A stretch of DNA of 64,000 nucleotides. It comes from Theocolax elegans (lineage: Eukaryota > Arthropoda > Insecta > Hymenoptera > Cerocephalidae). Location: assembly GCA_026168455.1 (NCBI GenBank), contig CM047428.1:40377513-40441512 (forward strand), in the 5' to 3' direction. Under the pieces are notes generated by a model, which saw nothing but the letters and a program-made list of their open reading frames with translations, did no database searches and was not told the origin of the DNA. Positions 21,026 through 30,955 of the stretch are shown here, piece by piece (positions within the stretch are counted from its first letter, which is position 1; every line of letters starts with the position of its first letter). Made by a program: the position numbers and the translations under genes.

Positions 21026-24000
21026 CTGGAATAGAAATGGGATTGATATTTACCTTTCGGGGCGGAATGTATCGCTTAATATCCTCTATGGATATTTCAG
21101 TTCTTTTCTTTGTATCGTCATCTTCTACGATATAAACAGTAGGGGATTTAATTTCGACTACTGTTGCTGGACCTACAAATTTCGGAGCCTGTTTGGCTGC
21201 AAAATTTTCTTCTGCAGAAGATTGGACACGATTTAATCTAACTATTTTATCTCCTATCTGGTAAGTAATATCCCTTCTATTCCTATTATAATATTTGGCT
21301 TGCCTAGCAGTGGCTTTATCCATATGATGTTTAACTAAATCGTGAAGAGCTGGAAGTCTCTTCATACGATCTGACCACTTTTCTGAGTCTTCAGGAAGGA
21401 TAGGAATGGGATTTTCGAGGTGCTTTCGGATTAGGATGGATGGTTCCGGATTTCTACCCAAATTCATAAACGCTGGTGTTGTTTTAAGCGACGAGTGAAT
21501 CGTTGTATTTAAAGCGAAACAAAATTCCTTTAAATGCAGATCCCACTCTTTATGATCTTCAGCTAAAAAGCTGTTAATCATAGGCTTTAAATTACGGTTT
21601 ACTCGCTCTACCGGATTCGCTTGGGGTCTATAAGGCGGTGTGGTAGTTTGCTTAATACCGTAAGCATCTAAGCGTTCAGACATTAATTTATTGGCAAATT
21701 CAGTCCCATTATCTGTCAACAAAAACTTAGGGCATCCCCATCGGTTTATGATCAAATCTTCAAAAGCTTGCCATACACTTTTAGCGTCTGCCTTCCTAAG
21801 TGGCTGAATTTCTACGTAACGAGTGAATAAATCTTCAAAAACAATTACGTATCTGAAACCTCGTTTAGATTTTGGCTTCGGGCCCATAATATCGACAGCC
21901 ACAACTTTCCATGGTCCCTCGATATTTCTTTCGCCCATTAGCCCTGCCGGGGGCAATTGGCAACTTTTGTGGATTTGACATTCATGACACGATCGGACAT
22001 AACAAGAGGTATCATAAAAATAACCTGGCCAATAATAATAAGTCGCAAGACGTGCGTAAGTTTTTTCTATGCCTAAATGTCCTGATTGAGGAGTATTATG
22101 GGCTTCGAAAAGAGCTTGGGGTCTGTTTGATGCTGGAAGAACTAATTTCCACGCATCCAAATCAGGGAACAATGGATCGACTAATGGGTTTGGACGATGT
22201 GCGTAAAGAAAACCACTCTCGATTTTAAAATCGGGATACTTAGCTGGAAATTTCCGTACGTTCTCCATTTTTCGTATGTACCATGGATCATCTATGTGAG
22301 TCGGAACTACAGCTGCTACTTCTGACTCTTCCCACGCTCTTGATAAAGCGTCCAGAACTTGATGCAAAGCACCTTTACGATGTACAAATTTGATATCGTA
22401 ATTTTGTAGCGCTGTATTCCATCGTGACAGTCGGCCTGCGGGGTCTTTGAGATTATTTAACCATAAAAGACTGAAATGGTCTGTTATTACGGTAAACTGT
22501 TCTCCTTGAAGATACCCTTTAAGCCTATCTGCTGACCACAGAACCGCTAAACACTCTTTTTCAGTTACAGTGTAATTGCGTTCTGCTTTGGTCATTGTTC
22601 TACTCTCATAGTAGATTGGATGTTCCTCCCCATCAATTACCTGCGTAAGCACACCTGCTATCGCGTAATTGCTTGCGTCCGTCTGCAACGTAAAGGGTAG
22701 GGTGAGATTGGGTCGTGCTAGAATGGGTGCTTGAGTAAGGGATATTTTCAGTTTTTCAAAGGCTGTCTGTTGCTCTGCATCCCAGTGCCAACGAACACCT
22801 TTTCTAGTTAACTGAGTAAGGGGATTTTTTATTTCGGATAGATTCGGAATAAACCGGGAATACCATCCGATCATCCCTAGGAATCTGCGGAGTTGCTTGA
22901 GGTTTTTGGGTGCTGGATATTCGATTACGGGTTTAGTTTTGTCGGGATCAGTACACAGACCATGTTCATTTACAACATAACCAAGATATTTTACTTCGGC
23001 ACAGCAAAATTCTGACTTATCTCGATTAAGTTGTAAATTCACTTCTTTTAACGCCTTCAGTACTTTACTTAACCAGAAAACATGATCTTTAAACGTTTGG
23101 GTCACAATAATTATATCGTTTAAGTACACGAAAACATGTGGTTCCCAATCTGGTTTGATTAGTTTTTCCATGATCTTTTGGAAAGTAGCTGGAGCGTTTG
23201 TTAAGCCGTAGGGCATTCTCTTGAAGTGGTGTAGGCCTCGTCCCGGTATGCCAAATGCAGTTATTTCTTTACTGCCTTCTTCCAGTAAAATCTGATGATA
23301 AGCTTGCGACAAATCTAATTTTGAAATATACGTTGCTCCTCTTAACTTATCTAGTATATCATCCATATTTTTCAATGGATAAGCAAATCTTTTTGTTACT
23401 TTATTGACCTGCCGATAGTCAATACAAAATCGGTATTTGCCGTCAGCTTTTGGGACTATTACTGGGCAACTACACCAAGGACTCTCTGATGGTTCTATTA
23501 TGTCTTCTTTTAACATACGGTCTACCTCTTCTTGCCCTGCTTTCAACATCTTTGCTGAGTACTTCCTCATCCTTTGTCTTATAGGCTCGTGACCCTGGAC
23601 ATCTATTTTGTGGTAAGCCAAAGTTGTCGCACCAAGTGTTTTCGGGGTTTTCGGGATAAGACTGTCTAGGACCTTTTTTATTTCTTTTTCCTCTTCTTCT
23701 GACGCTTGACGAAGGCCATCTATACTAGCTAGTGCTGGAAGGTAGCTGGGATCTTGCCCATAGGGATAAAACTGATGAACCTCCCCTGCTGGTGTCCACC
23801 ATGTGTCATTTCCGAAGTCTATCTTGAGTTCAAATAACCGTTTGAAATCAATTCCCAAGATACACTCGTACTGCAGTCCGTCTGCTACTCGGAAAGGTAA
23901 GGTTTTCTCAATTCCATCGATACTAATCGTTACGTCTAATTTTCCTTCCACAGAAACTGATATCCCATTGGCTACGCTTACGGCGCCCTTGCAAGGTTTA

Positions 24001-24554
24001 AATTTCCCGCTAAACTGTTTTCCTAACCCTTTTCCTATATAGGAATAAACAGATCCGGCGTCTAAAAGTCCTATCATCTTTCTTCCGTTTAGTTCTATCG
24101 AGAAAAACAACCTAGGCTCAAGCTTACCTAACGGATGCCTTTGGATGAGTGAATCTGGTGATAAGACAGCGGTTGCAAACATATTTTCTACTACGCTGTT
24201 ATTCGACAGTTTAACTATTTTTACCGCTGGTGCTGGAGAGGAATTTTTCCTTTTCTTTTTGGGTGCTGGATGGGAATTTTCTCTTTTCTTTTGGGGTGCT
24301 GGATGGGAATTTTTTCTTTTCTTTTGGGGTGCTGGATGGGAATTTTCTTGTTTTTTGTATGGTGCTGGATGGGCTTTTCCGGTATTCATAATTGGTGCTG
24401 GAGAGGAAATTTTTAATCTTTTTGGATTCATGGAACCTGTTTTCTTTCTCTTATTTGGATTTGCTGGAAATTTGGTAGTTTTGGAGTCTACTATAACGTT
24501 TTCTACCAAGGAGGACACAACGACTCCTACTGGTTCCTCTGCGAGTCGTTTCCC
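20046..24554 (-). CDS. pol: Gypsy1 Pol (protease, RT, RNase H, integrase), 1,490+ residues
   Basis: Residues counted from the GTG at 24,518. The frame opens a little upstream, so entry by -1 frameshift at 24,548-24,554 is likely. Residues 48-95 hold 11-residue HPAPQKKRKNS repeats. The protease motif at 153 is DAG followed by 'LGIDF' near 221 (family usually D-T/S-G). RT covers about 310-560, with LDLSQAYHQ at 401 and YLND at 465-468: the Asn at 467 (codon AAC, 23,118-23,120) replaces the first catalytic Asp. RNase H spans 610-725 (TDAS, EKE, TDH, LDALSR). The integrase HHCC is about 807-847, and D876, D936 and E971 are present. After about 1,160 a Ser/Thr/Pro-rich, GC-rich tail carries an AT-hook-like RRRGRPRK at 1,281. 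Open throughout, but RT is probably inactive. Confidence 0.95.
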   Translation of the reverse strand, partial: GKRLAEEPVGVVVSSLVENVIVDSKTTKFPANPNKRKKTGSMNPKRLKISSPAPIMNTGKAHPAPYKKQENSHPAPQKKRKNSHPAPQKKRENSHPAPKKKRKNSSPAPAVKIVKLSNNSVVENMFATAVLSPDSLIQRHPLGKLEPRLFFSIELNGRKMIGLLDAGSVYSYIGKGLGKQFSGKFKPCKGAVSVANGISVSVEGKLDVTISIDGIEKTLPFRVADGLQYECILGIDFKRLFELKIDFGNDTWWTPAGEVHQFYPYGQDPSYLPALASIDGLRQASEEEEKEIKKVLDSLIPKTPKTLGATTLAYHKIDVQGHEPIRQRMRKYSAKMLKAGQEEVDRMLKEDIIEPSESPWCSCPVIVPKADGKYRFCIDYRQVNKVTKRFAYPLKNMDDILDKLRGATYISKLDLSQAYHQILLEEGSKEITAFGIPGRGLHHFKRMPYGLTNAPATFQKIMEKLIKPDWEPHVFVYLNDIIIVTQTFKDHVFWLSKVLKALKEVNLQLNRDKSEFCCAEVKYLGYVVNEHGLCTDPDKTKPVIEYPAPKNLKQLRRFLGMIGWYSRFIPNLSEIKNPLTQLTRKGVRWHWDAEQQTAFEKLKISLTQAPILARPNLTLPFTLQTDASNYAIAGVLTQVIDGEEHPIYYESRTMTKAERNYTVTEKECLAVLWSADRLKGYLQGEQFTVITDHFSLLWLNNLKDPAGRLSRWNTALQNYDIKFVHRKGALHQVLDALSRAWEESEVAAVVPTHIDDPWYIRKMENVRKFPAKYPDFKIESGFLYAHRPNPLVDPLFPDLDAWKLVLPASNRPQALFEAHNTPQSGHLGIEKTYARLATYYYWPGYFYDTSCYVRSCHECQIHKSCQLPPAGLMGERNIEGPWKVVAVDIMGPKPKSKRGFRYVIVFEDLFTRYVEIQPLRKADAKSVWQAFEDLIINRWGCPKFLLTDNGTEFANKLMSERLDAYGIKQTTTPPYRPQANPVERVNRNLKPMINSFLAEDHKEWDLHLKEFCFALNTTIHSSLKTTPAFMNLGRNPEPSILIRKHLENPIPILPEDSEKWSDRMKRLPALHDLVKHHMDKATARQAKYYNRNRRDITYQIGDKIVRLNRVQSSAEENFAAKQAPKFVGPATVVEIKSPTVYIVEDDDTKKRTEISIEDIKRYIPPRKVNINPISIPDVTTAKQPTRKGRKRRNVGSSTTSDGRGADLPTSPKRSSATNSSNTSSTTVPGASTDASEEGEESGGVSVPGLRAVPGGGDGDAEPLRRKRPAAQAPATTGKRKEPDEGAGGERPPRRRGRPRKAACAMRATAGPGEPTASSSTSPSTPTPSSTTAPSSTISPTPSSTNFPVPFPSSTIPCDPSPTPCAAISRPPSRIPQTHYPSVPRPLPRPCNAHRPFCPYPYPVYPFPYPFRFAPIPISPYPKRPSSTPSNHPTSRRTPYGTGFPSYPIPLVPENFPTTPITLTIQHQIPNTPQTIPANLDAPGPKSRRVQHPGPTSNGVKWP
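24229..24402 (-). repeat. 33-bp tandem repeats in the Pol N-terminus
   Basis: GGTGCTGGA recurs exactly every 33 bp at 24,229, 24,262, 24,295, 24,328, 24,361 and 24,394. Each unit encodes an 11-residue Lys-rich block of the form HPAPQKKRKNS. The middle units are the most alike, as expected for expansion by unequal exchange or template switching. Confidence 0.9.
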
Positions 24555-26986
24555 GCCGGTCTAGGAACTTTACACGTTGGACAATTTCGCTTCAATGTGT
24601 TTTTCCTACCACACCCTCTGCAAGAATTGTCTGGGCAATCATAGGACCCATGACCTGTGATGCCGCATGTGTGGCAAGTGTCTGTTTCCTTATTCCTTGT
24701 TTTGCCATTATTTTCCGTAGTGGGGCTATCTGTCCCGTTTCCCTGTTTTCCATTATTACCATTTCCAGCTGGGGCCTGTTTGTTCTTCTCATTTGGCCCT
24801 TTTCCATTTTGATTTGTTCCGTTTCGCTTTTTATTGTAAGATTTTCTATGATTTCCTTTGGGGTTATACGACGGGGGGTTTGAGGGTGCTGGAGGTTGCT
24901 GTAAGGCGGCAGCAGGTGCCTCTTCGTGCGTAGTGCCTGCATCACTGGCATTCCCAGCGATTGCAGCAGTTTTACCAGACTTTTTTATTTTTACTGGTTC
25001 GTACGCGGAGTTGAAGAGTTGCTCGTCGTCTTCTACTGGCGGAGGACGGTAGAGTGTGTCTTGGCGTTTGCGTGCTTCTTCCTTCTTTCCTAGCAACTGC
25101 AATTCCAAAAACGATGAAAATTGGTCTTTGTCGATTCTTCGCCTATAATCTGGATGTAGATTATCGTATGTGATCGCTAATTGTTCGCCAAGGGGCATTG
25201 GAGGCTTCAACTGATCCAATAAGTTGCGGAATTTCGAAAGATATGTCGAAATATCTTCTTGCGGTCCCTGCGTTCTTACCATTATCCTTTTTCTTACTTG
25301 ATATTGTAAGTCTTCTTTACAATATTGGAGTCTGAATGCTTGTTGAAAGTCTTCCAATATCAACCAATTGCGATGTTCTCTGCGAAACCAATACCAGACA
25401 TCTTCATCCAGTACTACTGGCAATGACCTAGTGATGTCATCCATAGTCAATTGGTATGAGCGTGCACATTCCGTCAAATTTACTAGGAATGACTCTGGAT
25501 CGTTCCTTTTATCACCTTTAAATTCAATATGCCATTGTTTTAGAATTTCGCTGACACGTTTTTCTCTTTGGAAGGTCGAATTATCCAAAAGTGATCCTTC
25601 TCGCCTGGTGCTTGACTGGGGGTAGGGTTGGGAATAATTGTAGGGATATTGTCTAAAATTATTTTGTGATGGTGCTGGAGGAATATTATATTGGGATTGT
25701 GGCATAACTGGAGGCTGTCGTTCGAGGTTAAGATTAGATGAACCAGTATAATTTCGTGGGAATTGCTGGACGGTTCTAGGATTTTCCTGTTGCTGGAAGC
25801 AATTGTTTTGGGTGTAAGAAGGCTGCTGGATCGGTTCACGCTGATCGTAATACTGTCGTTCATTTCCTATTCGGTACCTCGTTTCGTTCGAACTACTCGT
25901 TGCAGGTATTGGTCTTTCACAATTCCTCGTGAATTCATCACTAAATCTCACTCCTTGTGTCCTATTACCCGCCTGAGTGTAGATTGGAAATGTTCTATTC
26001 TCCAGATCTTCCTCCGTTATCTGTGGAACATGTGATTCATGGCTTTGAACATTTCGCGGAAGATTGATTGTATTTGGATTTCTCGGCCTCGGGGTTGGTG
26101 GTGATCTCATGTTGTCTGTGTTTGTGTTAGTTGCCACAAACTGTCTAATTTGCAAATACGATGTTTGATCATATCCACCTGCATTTCCCGAATTAAAACT
26201 CGCACTTAAAAATTGTCTATCTTGAAATCTAAATTGAACCTGATCTGCCGCGTTTTGTTCATTTTGTCTATGTTCTATCACATTTCCGTGTGCTGGATGT
26301 TGGGTGGATTGCGCGCATGGGAGATTAATACTATTACTATGTAAATTATAATTATTATCTGGGTGCTGGAGGGGTTCTGACGTTGAAGTGGGCAATGGGA
26401 AGTTCAAATGTAATCTAACATTAGCATTTGTCGTTACCACATTTTCTCCGCCAATCAGTGCTGTCGAATTCTGCGAATTGCTGAAAGTTAACGGATCTGC
26501 ATATGGTCCCAATGTTTGACCTGTCGGCAATTGCCCATGAATACGTAGGTAAGCACCACTGTGCACTTCCATGTATTCCCTTGATACCGTAGGATTTCCC
26601 GCTGTAATTCCCCTACTTACTGGCCGCATGACGGACGGATTCCTCCATGTGCCAGCTAAGTAGTTTTCCCCTTCCGAGGTTAAATTCAAATTTCTATTAC
26701 CGGGTATATCCAATGGAACGAAATTCGCCTCGTCTACTTCAGGATCCCAATATGCCGCCGCTAACCCGAAACATTTCCGTGTTTCATATCTTTCAACTCG
26801 ATTTCTTATATTATACATGGAATCTGTGGCGTTTAAATTTTTTAGATCGGCATATTGTAGTATTTCTTGGTTACTACAATGAAAAACATTTTGCCGTATC
26901 CGCTGGATGCCCTCTTCCAACGATAACCTAGTATAATCCTCCTCTGCCAACGTATGCAGAGTCAAACTACCATTTAGTTCTGACAT
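24527..26986 (-). CDS. gag: Gypsy1 Gag, 819 residues
   Basis: Starts at a true ATG (26,986). The N-terminal domain includes 'RVERYETRKCFG', 'YWDPEVDEAN' and later 'QLPTGQTLGPYADPLTFSN', close to the N-terminus of the TR-GAG protein. A long Asn/Gln/Pro-rich middle follows. The capsid-type domain (about residues 490-650) contains 'FKGDKRNDPESFLVNL', 'WYWFRREHRNW', 'YLSKFRNLLDQL' and 'LHPDYRRRI', typical of Ty3/Gypsy Gag. The C-terminus has a C-X2-C-X4-H-X4-C knuckle (CHTCGITGHGSYDC, from about 771) and a second Cys cluster (CRGCGRK...CPTC). It packages the element RNA into particles in the cytoplasm. The stop at 24,527 lies 19 nt past the slippery site that leads into pol. Confidence 0.95.
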   Translation of the reverse strand: MSELNGSLTLHTLAEEDYTRLSLEEGIQRIRQNVFHCSNQEILQYADLKNLNATDSMYNIRNRVERYETRKCFGLAAAYWDPEVDEANFVPLDIPGNRNLNLTSEGENYLAGTWRNPSVMRPVSRGITAGNPTVSREYMEVHSGAYLRIHGQLPTGQTLGPYADPLTFSNSQNSTALIGGENVVTTNANVRLHLNFPLPTSTSEPLQHPDNNYNLHSNSINLPCAQSTQHPAHGNVIEHRQNEQNAADQVQFRFQDRQFLSASFNSGNAGGYDQTSYLQIRQFVATNTNTDNMRSPPTPRPRNPNTINLPRNVQSHESHVPQITEEDLENRTFPIYTQAGNRTQGVRFSDEFTRNCERPIPATSSSNETRYRIGNERQYYDQREPIQQPSYTQNNCFQQQENPRTVQQFPRNYTGSSNLNLERQPPVMPQSQYNIPPAPSQNNFRQYPYNYSQPYPQSSTRREGSLLDNSTFQREKRVSEILKQWHIEFKGDKRNDPESFLVNLTECARSYQLTMDDITRSLPVVLDEDVWYWFRREHRNWLILEDFQQAFRLQYCKEDLQYQVRKRIMVRTQGPQEDISTYLSKFRNLLDQLKPPMPLGEQLAITYDNLHPDYRRRIDKDQFSSFLELQLLGKKEEARKRQDTLYRPPPVEDDEQLFNSAYEPVKIKKSGKTAAIAGNASDAGTTHEEAPAAALQQPPAPSNPPSYNPKGNHRKSYNKKRNGTNQNGKGPNEKNKQAPAGNGNNGKQGNGTDSPTTENNGKTRNKETDTCHTCGITGHGSYDCPDNSCRGCGRKNTLKRNCPTCKVPRPAGNDSQRNQ
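24548..24554 (-). promoter_or_regulatory. Candidate -1 ribosomal frameshift site GGGAAAC
   Basis: In the gag frame the codons are GCG-GGA-AAC, so the heptamer G-GGA-AAC fits X-XXY-YYZ. A -1 slip enters the pol frame as GGG-AAA-CGA. A TAG in the pol frame just upstream (about 24,561-24,563) prevents entry from further 5', and the gag stop follows 19 nt downstream. This fixes the overlap to a short window holding the only classical slippery heptamer I see. A downstream stimulatory structure was not worked out. Confidence 0.75.
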
Positions 26987-28469
26987 TTTGAGGATTTCTT
27001 AGGACACGTAAATTAATTCACGCTATTTTGTCAAAAAAAAAATTTTAATACTAAGTGCAGCTCAATACAACTTGTAGTCAATCACAAAAAAAATTAAATT
27101 TATTTCTAAACAGCTCAATTGTAGCTTAATTTCTTAAAAAAAAAATTTTGACTTAATAATTAATTAGAATTATGCAAGCATGAAATTATCAAATTGCTTT
27201 AATTTTAAGCAAACTAATTTATGAGCAAGCAAATAAAAATAATAACAAAACTAGATTTTAGTTATAAAGCATTTAAAATTATATCACACACTAACAAGTC
27301 AGTATTGTTAATTTAAGCGCACAAAATGCCAAAAGCAAAAAAAAATTGTGAAATTATTTTTGTCGATACTGTTATGACCAAATTTATCAACAAAAACTAA
27401 TTAAGTACCTACGCAAGAATTCACAACAACTAACTTGAGTGAAAGGCAAGCGTATAAGTGAATAATTTACAAGCCAAGCTTGAAATATTTAAGCGTATTG
27501 GGTATATATGGGTATATATGGTGCTGGATTAGGTTACAATGGTGCTAGATGGGTTACGACTCTTAAAAAGACATATATACAATGCAAATAAATAGTGAAA
27601 TGTTACTTGTTAATGCAATTTCAAAATTAATAAGCGTACAGCAATTAAATATTACTATCTTAACACTGTATAACTGTGTATACACTTGGTTTGCTATCGT
27701 TCTCAATATTTGAAGGGTCCTATTTTGTTCAAAAATAAATTAAATTGAATATAATTTTGGTGGCTATAGGTTCTAATTTACTCAAAGAATGCTTATTTAT
27801 AATAAAAAACTCAATTTAATTGCAAACAAAAATTTTCACAAAAATTACTTGTTGAGTAAATCAAGTAACTGCGATATTTGCTATTTGTCCCTTGAATTTA
27901 TTACTACAGGGTCCAATATTAACTTTGACTGCTAATTTTTAACAATAATTAATTGTAATAAACTTAAAAAAACATTTTCCTTACTTTTCTTTTTCTAAGT
28001 TGAGAACGTAGCTTGAAATGACAATTTACTAAGTACTTACTCGTACTCCAAAATTCTCATACTCATTTAACTCTAAATATAATTTAATTTCACAAACTTC
28101 AAAAAGCCTTTAAACAAAATCAAATATTTTGGAGCTAGAAGGGAATAAACGAATTGTAAAATTTATATTTTTAAAGGGAAAAATAAAATTATTGCTGTTA
28201 TATGCAAAAAAGAACAATATGCAGAAAAAAATTTCAAACCAAATAATATGGAATAGACTCACCGAATTTTGCAGATAATTCACTAATATCAACAATTTCT
28301 ATTAACCAAACTTGAATTTATTACAAAAAATCAAAATCTGGTTACACGTGGTCGAAATTAAAATGGCCGTCCAAAACCACTTTCGACGCTTCCTCTGTGT
28401 GTGCGCAATATGGCGGATTAATACTTGAAAAAAAATCCCGAAGTCCACGATCACAATTTTTTTTCGGAT
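26987..28469 (-). other. Long 5' leader of Gypsy1
   Basis: AT-rich untranslated leader of about 1.5 kb between the primer site and gag. It contains one exact GGTGCTGGA (27,520) and one GGTGCTAGA (27,541). These are isolated in otherwise AT-rich DNA, next to a repeated GGTATATATG. No ORF of note. Confidence 0.7.
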
Positions 28470-28488
28470 CAAAAAGTCACGGTCGCCA
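28470..28488 (-). other. Primer-binding site of Gypsy1
   Basis: Reading from the 5' LTR on the minus strand, TGGCGACCGTGACTTTTTG follows the LTR end directly. The TGG start matches a tRNA CCA end, as for Gypsy-type priming. I cannot name the tRNA with confidence. It differs from the site in TR-GAG. Confidence 0.7.
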
Positions 28489-29524
28489 TGTGACGTGTCC
28501 ACTGGGGATTAAGGTGGAGTCACGGTTAAAACACAAAAAATCAACAACTTAGTTAAAAGAGATTGCAGGTTTAATGCACTTACTGTGCTTTCAAGTATTA
28601 CACGGCAAAGCAGCGGCTTTGCCGTTCAAAGTTGCCAGTCACGTTGGCCGCGGTCGCTCGCGTTCGCGCGATTGCTGGCCGTCCCGCACCTAACCACGCG
28701 TCGCGCACACACACTTAAAGGAAGCTGGACTTGGGAGGAAGGAGCACGGCTCACCTGGACGCTCGTCTCCTGGATCCCTCGGACACACACGTAGCCTTTT
28801 GAAATAGCGATATGGCGTGGTACACGATCGGTGGTCGGTCGCAGTCTCTCGATTATCGGCACGCACGAAGCGAGAGAGTTTCTCCTCTGCGTATTGCGCA
28901 GGCGCGCCTACTCTCGCGTCTCGAGTCGTGCGCGCTCGGCTCGGTTCGTACAGGCCGCTCGGGCCATGGTTTCGCTGCCTCGACGGAGATGTCGTCGACG
29001 ACGTTGACTTAGTGGTGCCGGATGGCGATTGAGTAACTGCGGCCCTGCTGAGAATACTATCTGCGAGGTAAGCTTTTAAATCGTTCCTTTTTACCTCGAT
29101 TTTAAGCTAAATCGAGCCCCTCGAGTTTCTTTATTGCAGGTGCCGTATATTGTCAATACGGGATCTTCGGCTCGGAGTGTCCGCACAGCTGGAGAGGTCA
29201 TTCCAGGCTGGATGGGACCTGGGGATACAGTACGGGTCATTCCTGGTGCTGGACAAGGCATAAGGATGCTGGATCAACGGAGCAGTGTGTGTGTGTGTGC
29301 AATTGTGCGCAGTCAGGAGTCGCATCTCCTTTGCTTCGGGTTCTCCTGCTTACTACGCACTGTAAGCCTATATCGGTTTCACACATTCGCATATGTGTGT
29401 CTATTAGGACTTAATTGGTGTGTATAGCACGCTTACTTCGCATAGTAAGCTTGACAGGTGCTATACTATACCTTGTCTCGCTATTTTATTTCTAAGTGAC
29501 ATGTAGTATAACTACAATGTCACA
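28489..29524 (-). repeat. 5' LTR of Gypsy1 (1,036 bp)
   Basis: Same sequence as 17,965-18,970 except for about 30 extra GC-rich bases near 28,926-28,955 (CGCTCGGCTCGGTTCG...GGCCGCTCGG) and one substitution. The copy boundary is confirmed by ATAT on the outer side (29,525). It should contain the promoter; I did not find a convincing TATA box placement. Confidence 0.95.
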
Positions 29525-29648
29525 ATATGCAACCTCGTAACCAGGCGGGAACAAGCAGCAAAAGAAAATTAAAGTAAAGCAAAAAAAGAAAATTGGTATG
29601 CATACATTAATGATTTAATGTTCTTTATATATATATATATATATATAT
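29525..29648. other. Flank of Gypsy1 with an (AT)n tract
   Basis: Starts with the ATAT target duplication and ends in about 20 bp of alternating AT (29,628-29,648), immediately before the GC-rich repeat that follows. Confidence 0.6.
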
Positions 29649-30955
29649 TGTAACGGGGTGGGTACTGGGGATATGTAAGGCCCACGGTTAGGCCCAATCT
29701 GTCCCAACTTACCAACCTTAAGTGTGCAGTCCCACGATGCGGCCGGGAATCCCTTTGATTCCCGTGCAATGCCGTTAACAACGTCAAACACTCCGCTTGA
29801 CTTATATACCGTGTGTTGGGCCCTATGCCCAAAATTGCCAACTAGGATAAACACCGGAGAGGGCGGTATTCGTAGGATAGGACGTTGACCGGTACAATAT
29901 TATCAACAAGTGATATTATTGTTAATCGGCGAGAAAGATTGTCTCGCCGAGTCAATTTATTAAATTAACAAATAAATATTAATAAATAAACAATAATTGA
30001 ACTTTAACAATTTACGGGGAGTCGTACCGATGACTACCCCCGAGGTCAGCGCGAAAAGAATCGGTTAAAATCTATTTAACAGTCGATTACGAGCAACCGA
30101 TCCGGATATGATCGGCTGCTTAACCTGATGGCATACGTCACACCGTGTGACGTATGAATCACTGACGTAGAGAGCTTTTACGTAGAAGCTTACTACGTCA
30201 CGCGCGCCTTCTCTCGTGAAGTGGTTCCCGCGAACCACCGACCTTTCTATCCGTACGAGTATTGTCACGAGAGGGGGGAAAGGAGGAACGCTTCCTCACC
30301 TGGACCGTACCAGGTAAATCGGGACACGAAATTTAAATAGACACGCGGGTCTAAATGTGGTGCACCACTTACCGCATATCTGAATATCTCGCTTCGGCAG
30401 GGAAAAGGCTGTGCTATTGAGAGAGAGCTCGTCCTCGTATATGTCTCTCTCTCTCTCTCCAACGGTCGAGAAGGTGGGATTCGCCGAGCCTCCTTTTCTC
30501 ACTGTCTGTGAGAGCTGCTGCTGCACCCGTCGACGTGGAGGTTAGTGGGGAGAAACTGCTCCCACCCACACACAACGCACAACAGTTCTTTTGCTCTTTT
30601 ATCCCGAAAAAAACAATCACCGGTCACCAACACCGTGTTGTTGTCGATCGCGCGCGAACTCTCTAACGATACTCTACTGCGCACGATTCTCGCGCGCGTT
30701 CTCTGCGCGCGTCGCGCTGTCGATACTCTTTTCAGTTACTCACCTGATCGGTAACTCGCTTACCGTTATAATATATATATTTATCGAGGCGAAGAGATCG
30801 CCGACGACGGTGAACGCTCGGAAGGACCTCGAGCAAATCTTCAAACGTGCGGGTTCGTTAGGTTGCGAAATAAAAATAAAATAAAAAGTTAAGAATTCAT
30901 AAGCTTTTCTTAATTAAGGAGAGGAAAATTCAGGGAAAGCAAGATCGAGATTACA
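29649..30955 (+). repeat. Possible solo LTR, GC-rich, about 1.3 kb
   Basis: A sharp switch from (AT)n to GC-rich DNA occurs at TGTAACGGGGTGGG. The GC-rich block runs to about 30,870 and a TGTAAC...GATTACA pair would close it at 30,955. The start resembles Gypsy LTR ends, and insertion beside an AT tract matches the two complete LTR elements here. No second copy, internal region or target duplication was found, so the right boundary is uncertain. Small ORFs inside are not convincing genes. Confidence 0.35.

Larger units (their letters stand above)
17965..29524 (-). mobile_element. Structurally complete Ty3/Gypsy retrotransposon (Gypsy1)
   Basis: In its own (minus) orientation: 5' LTR 28,489-29,524, primer-binding site, long leader, gag, pol by -1 shift, an overlapping ORF3, polypurine tract, 3' LTR 17,965-18,970. 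Both flanks carry ATAT (17,961-17,964 and 29,525-29,528), a 4-bp duplication typical of Gypsy integrases. By eye the LTRs differ by one substitution (GATTAGGG/GATTAAGG) and one 30-bp indel, so insertion was recent. Both main frames are open over their full length, but the RT YxDD box reads YLND, which should abolish polymerisation. The 9-mer GGTGCTGGA occurs 21 times on the plus strand throughout. Confidence 0.95.

Noticed and set aside
20434..21135. Plus-strand ORF of 233 codons antisense to pol
   Set aside because: It mirrors the GC-rich, Pro/Ser-rich tail of pol, with no knuckles or other domain of its own.
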